From Trebonia sp. (GTDB lineage Bacteria; Actinomycetota; Actinomycetes; Streptosporangiales; Streptosporangiaceae): DNA of 14,882 nt. The position numbers were made by a program, and so were the translations under genes. The stretch is from contig JASHPP010000275.1 in assembly GCA_030038035.1 (NCBI GenBank), positions 1-14,882 of the forward strand, given 5' to 3'. Under the pieces are notes generated by a model that was not told the DNA's origin, searched no databases, and saw only the letters and a list, made by a program, of their open reading frames with translations. Position 1 is the stretch's first letter. Each line of letters starts with the position of its first letter. Below, piece by piece: positions 6,543 through 14,388 of this stretch.

Positions 6543-7649
6543 ATGAGTGAATGGACGGGCCGTCCCGCAGCGGAGATCGCGGCGGCGGTCCGGTCCGGCG
6601 CGGTCACGGCCGGCCAGGTGGCCGGTGACCACCTGGACCGGATCGCGAGGCTGAACGCCGAGCTCGGCGCCTTCGTCCGGGTCCGGGCCGCAGAGGCGGC
6701 CGCGGAGGCCGCCGCGGTTGACGCGCGGGCGGACCGCGCGGACCTGCCACTGGCGGGGGTTCCCGTCGCGATCAAGGACAACGTGCCGGTCGCCGGGGAG
6801 CCGATGCGGCTGGGCAGCGCGGCCGTGCCCGGCCGGCCGCAGGGCGAGGATCACCCCGTGGTCGCCAGGCTCCGCGCCGCCGGCGCGATCGTGGCGGGAC
6901 TGACCAACCTGCCGGAACTGGCCATCTACCCGTTCACCGACAGCGCGTTCGGGATCGCGCGCAATCCATGGGACCGGCGCCGCACGGCGGGCGGCTCGTC
7001 GGGCGGCTCGGCCGCGGCGGTCGCGGCGGGGCTGGTCCCGATCGCCCATGGCAATGACGGCCTTGGCTCGGTCCGCATTCCTGCCGCCGCCTGCGGGCTG
7101 TTCGGGATCAAGCCGGGTACCGGCGTGGTGCCCGCGCGGCTTGGCGCCGACGGCTGGCACGGCCTTGCCGAGAACGGCGTGCTCGCCACGACGGCCGCCG
7201 ACGCGGCCCTCATGCTCGGGGTGCTGGCCGGCACGGAGTTCGGCCTTGACGAGCCGCCGCGGCTGCGCGTCGCGGTGTCGGTCCGGCCGCCAGGCCCGGG
7301 GATCGTCGTGCACAGGACGTGCAAGGCGAGCGTCCGGCAGACCGGCGAACTGCTCGCGGGGTTGGGCCACGAGGTCCGCGACGCCGATCCGGCCTACCCG
7401 CTGTCGCTGACGCCGACGCTGATCTCGTACTGGTTCGCGGGCCCGGTCGGCGACGCCGGGCCTTCCCTGGCCGGGATGGAACCGCGGACCCGCCGGCACG
7501 TCCGCGCGGGCCAGGCGGTGCTGCGGGTGCGGCCGCCGCGCGGCACCGACAGGGAGCGGCTGCGCGGCGTGCTCGAGCCGTTCTTCGAGCGCCACGACGT
7601 GCTGGCCATGCCAGCGCTGGCCAGGCCCTGCCCGCCGGCACGACGCTGA
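6543..7649 (+). pseudogene. Amidase-signature enzyme, C-terminally truncated
   Basis: Amidase signature family, which hydrolyses carboxamides through a Ser-cisSer-Lys triad. The whole triad is present: K78 in VAIKDN, cis-Ser S152 in GGSSGGS and nucleophile S176 in GNDGLGSVRIP, with spacing 74 and 24 close to the family. The frame ends at residue 368, just after DVLAMPALARP. That is where family members have an LLTP-T-type motif and then about 90-100 more residues with the N-x-x-G-x-P-A and G-x-P-x-G-x-Q segments. Only 35 bases separate the stop from the nitroreductase start, so the missing part is absent, not frameshifted. I list it as a probable pseudogene or deletion product; a working short form is possible because no other damage is seen. 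GGGAG lies 11 bases before the ATG. Confidence 0.65.
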
Positions 7650-7684
7650 CCAGCACCGCGAGGAACGAGGAAGGAGCCCAGGCA

Positions 7685-8374
7685 GTGGACCTTGATGAGG
7701 CGATGCGCACCCAGCACGCGTGCCGCTACTACCGCGACGACCCGGTACCTGACGAGGTGCTGCAGCGGGCCGTCGAGCTCGCCCGGTTCGCCCCCAACGG
7801 GGGCAACCGCTGCCCGGTGCGTTTCGTCTTCGTCCGCGACGCCGGGCTGCGCAGGCAGCTCGGTGAGTGGTACCTGCCGCTGTGGGAGGAGGTCGCCGCC
7901 GCCGCCCGCGCGGGCGCCGCGCCGATCGAGACCGCGAGCGGGCAGGTCAAGACCACGCAGACGGGCTTTCGCGACCCGGCAAGGACGATGGCCGACGGCG
8001 ACAACTTCGCGCGGCGGTTCGGCGAGTTTCCCGTGATCGTCGTCGTCTGCGCCGATCTCGCCGCGACCCACCCCACCGACACCGAGCTTGGCCGGCTGAG
8101 CATCGTGGCGGGCGGCTCGGTCTACCCGATGGCCCAGAACTTCTGCCTGGCGCTGCGCGCCCAGGGCGTCGCCACGACGTTCACCACGCTGCTCGTGGCG
8201 CGCGAGCCCGACGTCAAGGAGCTCCTGCGCATACCGGCGGACATCGCGACCGCGTGCCACATCGTCGCCGGCTATCCCGCCCGCCCGTTCCCAAGGCACC
8301 TGCACCGGCCAGACCCCGGCGAGCTCGCGTTCGCCGACTACTACGGCAATCACCTCGCCGCGCCGGCGAGTTAG
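7685..8374 (+). CDS. Nitroreductase-family FMN oxidoreductase
   Basis: 229 residues, normal for the NfsA/NfnB-like fold. Start is GTG at 7685, chosen for the AAGGAG at 7671-7676 eight bases upstream; a longer open frame runs back into the amidase but is its shadow. Family features: N-terminal RYYRDDPVPDEVL, the FMN-contacting ARFAPNGGNRCPVRFVFV, the helix GGSVYPMAQNFCLALRAQGV with the following TTF, and the C-terminal GYPARPFPRHLHRP. Predicted to transfer electrons from NAD(P)H through FMN to nitro, quinone or other acceptors; the substrate cannot be read from sequence. It follows the truncated amidase on the same strand. Its TAG overlaps the TAA of the minus-strand PrpD-like gene in TTAG (8371-8374). 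Confidence 0.85.
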   Translation: MDLDEAMRTQHACRYYRDDPVPDEVLQRAVELARFAPNGGNRCPVRFVFVRDAGLRRQLGEWYLPLWEEVAAAARAGAAPIETASGQVKTTQTGFRDPARTMADGDNFARRFGEFPVIVVVCADLAATHPTDTELGRLSIVAGGSVYPMAQNFCLALRAQGVATTFTTLLVAREPDVKELLRIPADIATACHIVAGYPARPFPRHLHRPDPGELAFADYYGNHLAAPAS

Positions 8375-9042
8375 CCGCAGAACAATGCGACCAGGCCGCG
8401 GCGGCCGTCCAGCGGCTCGGCGGAGGAGGTAAAGCCCAGGCGGGCGAGCTGTGCCGCCTCCACCGCGTTGAAGGCTGCCTTGCCGACCTGCAGCGGGCCG
8501 GCGTCGGTCCCGGCCGCCGCGCGCAGGCCTGCCGCCTGGGTGGCGCAGATACCCAGGGCGTTGCGCAGCTGCGCTGCTGGCAGGCCAAGCATCAGGCCCG
8601 CCGCCAGGCCGGCGCCGATCGCGGCCGATACCGTCTGGACCGACCAGCCGGGGCCAGCCCCGGCCGGGCCGGTGAGCCGGGACTGGACGAGTTCGGCGGC
8701 CTGCGTGCCGGCGGCGACCGCGGCGGAGCAGTCGTCCCCGAGTGCGGTGGCGGCGGCGCAGACGGCGATCATGGCAGCCGCGCTGTCCGTGGCCGCCTCG
8801 CTGGTGAAGCACGTGATCGCGGCGGTGGCCCAGAGCCAGGCATCCCACGCCGGGCTTGCTGGCATGGCTGGCGCTCCGGCCAGCGGCACGCCGGCCGGCG
8901 GGCGGAGTGTGGACAGCCGGCGCACGACGTCGCTGTTCATGCCACGGGTGACGGCGCCGCCGAACAATTCGAGGTCCCCGTCGGCCTGTTCGGTGGCGGC
9001 GGCGCGCGCGGCCAGGGCGAGGATGTCGTCGGTGGTCGTCAT
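8371..9042 (-). CDS. Half-length MmgE/PrpD-like protein, active site lost
   Basis: 223 residues, about half of the 450-residue MmgE/PrpD family. Similarity to the helical N-terminal domain is visible from about residue 66 to the end: ALGICATQAAGL, GPLQVGKAAFNAVEAAQLARLGF and a final LDGRRGLVALF, which is where the family normally passes into its alpha/beta domain; that second domain is missing. The H-x-D-D-x-D-D-T motif is replaced by FTSEAATDS (79-87), and KPLH by GPLQ (182-185), so the enzyme-type residues are gone. Its ATG overlaps the TGA of the full-length paralogue (ATGA, 9039-9042), so the two are translationally coupled. The frame is open and well kept, favouring a real partner or regulatory subunit over decay. 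A truncated paralogue on its way out is the alternative. Confidence 0.75.
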   Translation of the reverse strand: MTTTDDILALAARAAATEQADGDLELFGGAVTRGMNSDVVRRLSTLRPPAGVPLAGAPAMPASPAWDAWLWATAAITCFTSEAATDSAAAMIAVCAAATALGDDCSAAVAAGTQAAELVQSRLTGPAGAGPGWSVQTVSAAIGAGLAAGLMLGLPAAQLRNALGICATQAAGLRAAAGTDAGPLQVGKAAFNAVEAAQLARLGFTSSAEPLDGRRGLVALFCG

Positions 9043-10373
9043 GACGGCTCCGGTCGCAGCGCGGCGAACAGTTCGGACAGGCCGGGCGCGTCAGGGATGG
9101 CGTCGACAGCGCCCTGGATGCGGTCCGCCGCGGACTCGCCGAGCACCGGGGCGACCAGCGCCGCCACCTTGGCGAGCAGCTCCTCGTCGGTGAGCGGCCG
9201 GGCGATGCTCCCCCGCGTGTGGTCCACCCGCAGCTCCACCGGGCCGGCGGAGCGCAGCTCGATCCGCAGCACGGCCGCGTCACGCGGGACGGCGGGATCG
9301 GGGTCGAGCGTGATCAGGCCGCGCAGCCTGGCCACCTCGGGCGCCGCCGCCGCCTCGTCGCTGAACTCCGCCAGCCCGGCCCGGCCGTACGCCAGCCCCA
9401 CCGCCACGCCGTGCCGGGCGCTGAACCGGGACCGCAGGCCGTCTGCTGGCTGCGTCAGGCCCATGAGCTCGGGGACCAGGGGGTTGCAGCGCAGGGATAT
9501 CGCGGTGACGTCGGCCGGGTCGAGCCGCGCGGAGGCGGCGATCGCCGCGTCCATCGCCGGGTGCGCCACCACGCCGCACGGATATGTCTTGAACGTGTTC
9601 AGTTCCAGTTCCCAGCCCCCGTGGTCGAGGGACGTGCCGAGCGCGTCGCGGTTCACCCCGGCGGCCAGCACCTGCAGGACACCGTCCGGTCCCAGCGGGT
9701 CCGCGGGCCCGGCCAGCCCCGCGGCCGCCAGCCGCGCGGCGAGGATGCCGTTCGCCGCCGCCTTGCCCGCGTGCAGCGGCTTGGTCATCGAGCCGAACGC
9801 CTCGCGGTGCCCGGCGGTCATCGTGGCGGCCAGCGACAGCGCGCGCGCCCCGGCTGCCGCGTCCAGGCCGAGCAGCGCGCACGCCGCCATGGCCGCGCCG
9901 AAGACGCCGGCCGTCCCCGTGATGTGCCAGCCGTGATCGTAGTGGGCCGGCGAGATCGCGTTGCCGATCCGCAGCTGGGCCTCGCAGCCGACCGCGAACG
10001 CCGCCAGGAACGCCGCGCCCGACGGCGCCGTCTCCGGCGCGAGCGCGAGCACGGTCGCGAGCGTGGACGCGCCGGGATGGATCACCGTCGCCAGGTGCGT
10101 GTCGTCGTAGTCGTCCAGGTGGGCGGCGGTGCCGGTCACCAGCGCGCCCCAGTACGGGTCGAGCCCGTACCCGAGACCCGGGACTGGGACGGCGCCCGCG
10201 CTGCCCTGTTCGGCCGCGGCGCGCAGCAGCACGGCCACGGTCGGCGACGTGACGGCGGAGACGGCCGTCCCGATGACGTTGAGCAAGGTGCGGCGGGCCG
10301 CACGGCACGGGCCCGGGGGCAGTGGCCTGGCCGTCGCGCCCAGCATCCCCGCGCAGAAGTCCGCTGTTGACAT
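9039..10373 (-). CDS. MmgE/PrpD family protein (full length)
   Basis: 444 residues from the ATG at 10373, chosen because the family fold begins there; a GTG at 10451 would add 26 residues without family resemblance. Relatives include 2-methylcitrate dehydratase PrpD, cis-aconitate decarboxylase and iminodisuccinate epimerase. Family motifs: HLDDYDDTH (85-93) followed by IHPGAS (98-103), corresponding to the D93/T97/H103 region of mammalian aconitate decarboxylase; GSMTKPLHAGKAAANG (195-209) with K198 and H201; NTFKTYPCG (259-267). Both the helical domain and the C-terminal alpha/beta domain (for example LRCNPLVPELMG) are present, so it should be catalytic. No methylcitrate-cycle genes are nearby, so PrpD itself is not supported and the substrate is unknown. 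It is coupled to the half-length paralogue downstream. Confidence 0.88.
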   Translation of the reverse strand: MSTADFCAGMLGATARPLPPGPCRAARRTLLNVIGTAVSAVTSPTVAVLLRAAAEQGSAGAVPVPGLGYGLDPYWGALVTGTAAHLDDYDDTHLATVIHPGASTLATVLALAPETAPSGAAFLAAFAVGCEAQLRIGNAISPAHYDHGWHITGTAGVFGAAMAACALLGLDAAAGARALSLAATMTAGHREAFGSMTKPLHAGKAAANGILAARLAAAGLAGPADPLGPDGVLQVLAAGVNRDALGTSLDHGGWELELNTFKTYPCGVVAHPAMDAAIAASARLDPADVTAISLRCNPLVPELMGLTQPADGLRSRFSARHGVAVGLAYGRAGLAEFSDEAAAAPEVARLRGLITLDPDPAVPRDAAVLRIELRSAGPVELRVDHTRGSIARPLTDEELLAKVAALVAPVLGESAADRIQGAVDAIPDAPGLSELFAALRPEPS

Positions 10374-10501
10374 GGGCCAACGGTAAGGGAGCGGGGTGAG
10401 TTTGGGGAGACGGGCGGGATCGTTCGGGATAAAGGGAGGCGGAAACGGCACCGGCGGGGGAGCGTGAGCGCGGTCCCCGGCCCGCGGTTATGGTCTTGAT
10501 C

Positions 10502-11422
10502 ATGGACATCGGATTCGGGGCGCCGGTGGCCGGCGCGTGGGCGACCCCCCGCAACCTGACGGAGTTCGCGCGGCGCGCCGAGCGGCTCGGCTACCGGTCG
10601 CTGTGGACGTTCCAGCGGCTTCTTGTGCCGAGGGAGTCGGGGATGGCGCCCGTCTACCACAGCGTGCTCGATCCCATGGTCGCGCTCGGGTACACCGCCG
10701 CCGTGACATCCTCGATCCGGCTGGGCGTGGCGGTCGTCAACCACCCGTTCGTGTCGCCGCTGCTGCTCGCGAAGCAGGCGGCCACCGTGGACGTGCTCTC
10801 GGGCGGGCGGCTCGACCTGGGCATCGGGCTCGGCTGGCTGCCCGCGGAATTCACGGGATCGGGCGCGCCGATGGCGCGGCGGGGCGCGCGGACGCAGGAG
10901 TACCTGGCCGCGCTGCGCGCGCTGTGGGCGGGCGAGAGCGGTTTCCAGGGATCCTTCTACGAGATCCCGCCGGGACGCCAGGACCCGCTCCCGGTGCAGC
11001 GGCCGGGGCCGCCGGTCCTGCTCGGCGGCATGTCGCGGCCGGCGATGGAGCGGGCCGGGCGGATCGCCGACGGCTGGGTCACCGCGAGCACCGCCGACCT
11101 GTCGGTGATCGCCGAGGCCGCGAAGATCGTCCAGGAGACCGCGGCGGCCGCCGGGCGCGGGCCGGTGCGGATCGTCTGCCGGGGGGTGGTGCGCGCCGGG
11201 AGGCCGGTGACGTCGCCTGCCACCGGCGAGCGCGTGCTGCTGTCGGGCAGCTTCGAGCAGATCCGCGAGGACACCGCGTGGCTGGACAGCTGCGGTGTCA
11301 CCGAGGTGTTCTACGACGTGAACTGGGACCCGCTGGTCGGCGACCCGGCGGCCGATGAGGGCCGCGCGGTGCTGCGGGCCAGCGAGGTGCTCGAGGCGCT
11401 GGCTCCTGGCGGCCGGCGATGA
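10502..11422 (+). CDS. LLM-class flavin oxidoreductase, probably F420-dependent
   Basis: 306 residues with the luciferase-like TIM-barrel pattern. The start at the ATG at 10502 fits the family opening MDIGFGAPVAGAWATP; another ATG at 10490 would add four residues. Conserved stretches include ARRAERLGYRSLWTFQRLL, TSSIRLGVAVVNHPF, LLAKQAATVDVLSGGRLDLGIGLGW and the barrel end VLLGGMSRPAMERAGRIADGW. This form is the one usually assigned to F420-dependent oxidoreductases of actinobacteria, acting on unknown small molecules in the cytoplasm. The cofactor is inferred from the subfamily, not from a unique residue. It diverges from the PrpD gene across 128 bases, and its TGA overlaps the ATG of the next gene (ATGA, 11419-11422), so the two are made together. 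Confidence 0.87.
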   Translation: MDIGFGAPVAGAWATPRNLTEFARRAERLGYRSLWTFQRLLVPRESGMAPVYHSVLDPMVALGYTAAVTSSIRLGVAVVNHPFVSPLLLAKQAATVDVLSGGRLDLGIGLGWLPAEFTGSGAPMARRGARTQEYLAALRALWAGESGFQGSFYEIPPGRQDPLPVQRPGPPVLLGGMSRPAMERAGRIADGWVTASTADLSVIAEAAKIVQETAAAAGRGPVRIVCRGVVRAGRPVTSPATGERVLLSGSFEQIREDTAWLDSCGVTEVFYDVNWDPLVGDPAADEGRAVLRASEVLEALAPGGRR

Positions 11423-12531
11423 GCGCGGCGGTCAGCGCGCAGGTTCGGATCGGGATCCTGGGCACCGCGCGGATCGCGGGGCGAGCCCTGCTCGCGCCGT
11501 CGGCGGCGGTGCCGTCGGTCGCGGTGGTGGCGGTCGCCGGGCGGGACGCGACGCGGGCTTCGGCGTTCGCGGCGCGGCACGGGATCCCGCGGGCGTACGG
11601 GTCGTATGAGGAACTGCTTGACTCCCCCGCCGTGGACGCCGTCTACGTGCCGCTGCCGAACGCCCTGCACGCGCGCTGGACGCTGCGCGCGCTGGCCGCG
11701 GGCAAGCACGTGCTGTGCGAGAAGCCGTTCGCCGCCAACGCCGCCGAGGCCGGCGAGGTGCTTGACGCCGCGCAGGCGTCGGGACTCGTGGTGATGGAGG
11801 GCATGCACTACCGGTACCACCCGCTGGTGCGGCGCCTGGTGGCGATGATCGGCGACGGCGCCATCGGCGCCGTGCGGCACGTGCAGGCCTGGACGAGCTG
11901 GCCGGTTGGCGACCCGGCCGACATCAGGTACGACTACGCGCTGGGCGGGGGCGCGCTGATGGACGGCGGGTGCTACGCGGTCGACTGCCTGCGGCTGGTG
12001 GGCGAGGCGAGCGGTGCGGGGCCGGGCGGATCGCGGACCGGCGGGGCCGACGGGCCTGGGGCGGGCGGGGCGCCCGGGGCGCCCTGGGCGGGCGGGCCGG
12101 GGCCCGAGGTCGCGGGCGCGCTCGCCGACCCGCTCCCCGGCCGCCTCGTGGACCGGGCCATGGCGGCCCGCCTGGCGTTCCCCCGCGGCCTGACCGGGTG
12201 GCTGGAGTCCGCGTTCACCAGGGACGGGGAGTTCCTGGCCGACGTGCACGTGATCGGCGACGAGGGGCACCTGTGGCTGGCGAACTTCGTCATCGCCCAC
12301 GAGGGGCGGCTCGTCGTCACAAGGAACGGGTCCGTGGTGTCCGACGAACGGGCCGAGCATCACGACGCGGGCGACACGACGTTCGCCTGGCAGCTGCGCG
12401 CGTTCGCGGCGGCGGTGCTCGACGGCTCGCCGTTCCCCACGACGGCGGCGAGCGCGGTCACCACCATGCGGGTGATCGACGACGCGTACCTGGCGGCCGG
12501 GATGCCCGTCCGCGGCTCCGCCGCGACCTAG
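11419..12531 (+). CDS. Gfo/Idh/MocA family NAD(P)-dependent oxidoreductase
   Basis: 370 residues. The N-terminal Rossmann fold begins RIGILGTARIAG; LLDSPAVDAVYVPLPNALH and the catalytic EKP motif (K102) follow. The C-terminal domain has GGGALMDGGCYAVD (D182, Y186; a Tyr stands where many relatives have His). Predicted to oxidise or reduce a sugar-like or polyol substrate with NAD(P); the exact substrate is unknown. Between LVGEA and PLPGRLVDRAMAARL sits a Gly/Pro/Ala-rich stretch of about 36 residues (roughly 198-233) that looks like an insertion at a loop normally only a few residues long. The start overlaps the LLM gene stop, giving a tightly coupled oxidoreductase pair. The TAG shares CTAG with the stop of the convergent hydrolase. 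Confidence 0.88.
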   Translation: MSAAVSAQVRIGILGTARIAGRALLAPSAAVPSVAVVAVAGRDATRASAFAARHGIPRAYGSYEELLDSPAVDAVYVPLPNALHARWTLRALAAGKHVLCEKPFAANAAEAGEVLDAAQASGLVVMEGMHYRYHPLVRRLVAMIGDGAIGAVRHVQAWTSWPVGDPADIRYDYALGGGALMDGGCYAVDCLRLVGEASGAGPGGSRTGGADGPGAGGAPGAPWAGGPGPEVAGALADPLPGRLVDRAMAARLAFPRGLTGWLESAFTRDGEFLADVHVIGDEGHLWLANFVIAHEGRLVVTRNGSVVSDERAEHHDAGDTTFAWQLRAFAAAVLDGSPFPTTAASAVTTMRVIDDAYLAAGMPVRGSAAT

Positions 12532-13364
12532 TTCCTGGCGCTGCCGTCAAGCAGTACCGCGGCGACCAGCCCGGGCGCGTCGGTCATCGGCACGTGGCCG
12601 CAGTCTGGCAGCCGCACGAACCTGGCATGCGGCAGCCGCTGCCTGGCGACGCGTGCCTGGCTGGGCGGCAGCAGGCGGTCCTGGGTGCCCCACCCGATCG
12701 TCACAGGGACGTCCGGCGGCACGGCTTCGGTGAACGACACCTGCGCTGCCAGTACCGCGCTGACCACCTCGCGGGCGGTGAAGAAGGCGCGGGCGTCGGC
12801 GGCGGCCTGTTCTGGCGGCATGCGCGCGGGCCTGTGCACGAACGGGCCGTCCATGACGTACCTGCCGAGTGTGCTGCGTGCCAGCGCGGGCACAAGCGGC
12901 AAAGTGAACGGCCCGGCCAGCAGCGCGGACTTGAAGACCGCCCGGGCGTAGCCGAACTGCCAGCCGTGAGCCCAAAAGCCAGCCGGCGACAGCGCTGTCA
13001 CGGTCTTCGCGCGGCCTCGTGCGCCGGCGATCAGCGCGAGGGCGCCGCCCAGGGAGTTCCCCGCGATGTGGGGGCGGTCAAGGGCCTGCTCGTCGAGGAA
13101 GGCGAAGAGCTGCGTTGCGATCGCGCGGATCGCGGACTGTCCCTGGCCGGCTGTCTGCGCGAGCGGCGGGGACTCGCCGTGGCCGGGCAGGTCGACCGCG
13201 ATGACGGTGCGGTGCGGCGTGAGCAGGTCGAGGACCGCGCTCCACGCCTGCCGACGGTGCCCAAGCCCGTGCAGCAGCACCAGCGGCGGCCCGCAGCCGC
13301 GGCGCTCGTAGGCCAGGCCCGCACGACCTCCCGCGTCCGCAGATCCCAGCCCCTCAATTGTCAT
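12528..13364 (-). CDS. Alpha/beta hydrolase
   Basis: 278 residues from the ATG at 13364. Fold markers: LVLLHGLG (oxyanion region), DLPGHGES, nucleophile elbow GNSLGG with S104, acid in GTQDR (D229) and base in DCGHVPM (H257); the triad is complete. A cap region lies between about 130 and 210. Cytoplasmic esterase, lipase or C-C hydrolase activity is possible; the substrate is unknown. The start is ambiguous: in-frame ATGs at 13364, 13376 and 13388 are produced by a 12-base tandem repeat, and the two nearer ones each have GAGGGTG just upstream. An extension back to 13463 would lie fully inside the DUF72 gene and is unlikely. The start overlaps the DUF72 stop by 11 bases, so the two are coupled. 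The gene converges with the Gfo/Idh/MocA gene. Confidence 0.88.
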   Translation of the reverse strand: MTIEGLGSADAGGRAGLAYERRGCGPPLVLLHGLGHRRQAWSAVLDLLTPHRTVIAVDLPGHGESPPLAQTAGQGQSAIRAIATQLFAFLDEQALDRPHIAGNSLGGALALIAGARGRAKTVTALSPAGFWAHGWQFGYARAVFKSALLAGPFTLPLVPALARSTLGRYVMDGPFVHRPARMPPEQAAADARAFFTAREVVSAVLAAQVSFTEAVPPDVPVTIGWGTQDRLLPPSQARVARQRLPHARFVRLPDCGHVPMTDAPGLVAAVLLDGSARN

Positions 13365-14265
13365 GGCCACCCTCATGGCCACCCTCATGGCCACGGAGCC
13401 TTTCGGCGAGCTGGCGGGCGTTGACCTGGGCGTAGTCGCGGTAGCAGTTGTTGAACAGCACATGGGTCAGCTCCGCGGCCGCGGCCAGGTCGCTCACTTT
13501 GCCGGCCCATTCGTCCAGCTCCTCGCCGGTGTAGCGGTAGCCGAACCGCTCATAGATGTCCTTGCTCCCCCACTTGTCCGAGTGGCCGTGCAGGCGGACG
13601 ACGGCCAGGTCGCTGGTGGCGGCAAGCACCGGGGGGACAGAGCTCGGGTATCCCTGCGGCATGTCCGCGCACACGTACGTCAGGCGCTGAGCGGACAGGA
13701 AATCCAGGGTCTCCTGCTGGTTGTCCGGGGTCAGCCAGGTGCGATTGCGGAACTCCACGCACACCCGGCGGGGCGCGACCCGCTGGGCGCACGCGACGAT
13801 GTACTCCTTGTTCGCGCGGGAGATGGGGAACCACGGCGGGAACTGCAGCAGGATCGCGCCGAGCTTGCCCGCCTCGCGCAGCGGCTCGAGTGCGGCGAGG
13901 AACCGCTCCCAGGCCTGGCCGGTCACCTCCGGGTCGACGTCCTTGAGGTAGACCCGGTCCTTGCCGGCCTTGGCCGCCGCCTCGCGCAGCTCGGCCGGCA
14001 GCGCCTTCACCGGCGTGGGGTGGGTGGTGAACAGGCTGAACGCCTTGACGTTGAACGTGAAGCCGGCCGGCGTCCGCGCCGCCCACATCGCCGCGGTCTG
14101 GCTCGCGGGCAGCGCGTAGTAGGTGGAGTCCACCTCGACGAGCGGGAACTGCCTGGCGTAGAACCGCAGCCGTTTCTCTGGCGTGTCCGCCTCCGACGGG
14201 TACCAGCCGGAGGCGGTCAGCGTCTTGTCGGTCCACGACGCCGTGCCTACCCGGATCTGCCCCAT
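13354..14265 (-). CDS. DUF72 family protein (YecE-like)
   Basis: 303 residues, a typical length for this TIM-barrel-like family of unknown function. Family features: N-terminal RVGTASWTDKTL and SGWYPSE, FPLVEVDSTYYALP, GFTFNVKAFSLFT, the central LGAILLQFPPWF, CVEFRNRTWL, then VRLHGHSDKW and the C-terminal LFNNCYRDYAQVNARQL. The start is ATG at 14265; the Shine-Dalgarno is weak. The last residues, GHEGGHEGGHDN, are encoded by the 12-base tandem repeat that also holds the starts of the hydrolase. It is likely cotranscribed with that hydrolase and diverges from the secreted Ig-like protein. Confidence 0.92.
   Translation of the reverse strand: MGQIRVGTASWTDKTLTASGWYPSEADTPEKRLRFYARQFPLVEVDSTYYALPASQTAAMWAARTPAGFTFNVKAFSLFTTHPTPVKALPAELREAAAKAGKDRVYLKDVDPEVTGQAWERFLAALEPLREAGKLGAILLQFPPWFPISRANKEYIVACAQRVAPRRVCVEFRNRTWLTPDNQQETLDFLSAQRLTYVCADMPQGYPSSVPPVLAATSDLAVVRLHGHSDKWGSKDIYERFGYRYTGEELDEWAGKVSDLAAAAELTHVLFNNCYRDYAQVNARQLAERLRGHEGGHEGGHDN
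13362..13394. repeat. 12-base tandem repeat, 2.75 copies, coding in two frames
   Basis: Units CATGGCCACCCT at 13362-13373 and 13374-13385, then the partial unit CATGGCCAC at 13386-13394. On the minus strand each unit gives Gly-His-Glu-Gly residues in the DUF72 tail and Met-Arg-Val-Ala in the hydrolase N-terminus. Each full unit also brings AGGGTG followed by an ATG. Confidence 0.85.
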
Positions 14266-14291
14266 GCCAGCAGCTTAAATAACAGACCCGA

Positions 14292-14314
14292 CCCGCTGGC
14301 CCGCCAACAGCGGG
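14292..14314. promoter_or_regulatory. Inverted repeat in divergent promoter region
   Basis: Perfect 7-base arms CCCGCTG (14292-14298) and CAGCGGG (14308-14314) with a 9-base spacer, between the divergent DUF72 (start 14265) and Ig-like (start 14389) genes. It could bind a regulator or form a hairpin in the leader of the Ig-like gene. Evidence is position and symmetry only. Confidence 0.35.
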
Positions 14315-14388
14315 GCACGGCCGGGATTGGATGGCGCCCAGGGAGGGAAGGAGCGCCGCAAACCCGGCATCGAGGGGAGGCGTTCAGC

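Noticed and set aside
7620..7684. Frameshift restoring the amidase C-terminus
   Set aside because: Other frames between the amidase stop and the nitroreductase start do not encode the conserved C-terminal segments; the DNA is simply missing.
7394..9283. 629-residue minus-strand open frame
   Set aside because: It covers parts of the amidase, nitroreductase and PrpD genes out of frame and has biased, repetitive composition typical of shadows.
9039..10373. 2-methylcitrate dehydratase prpD by name
   Set aside because: No methylcitrate synthase or lyase nearby; the family has several activities, so only the family name is supported.
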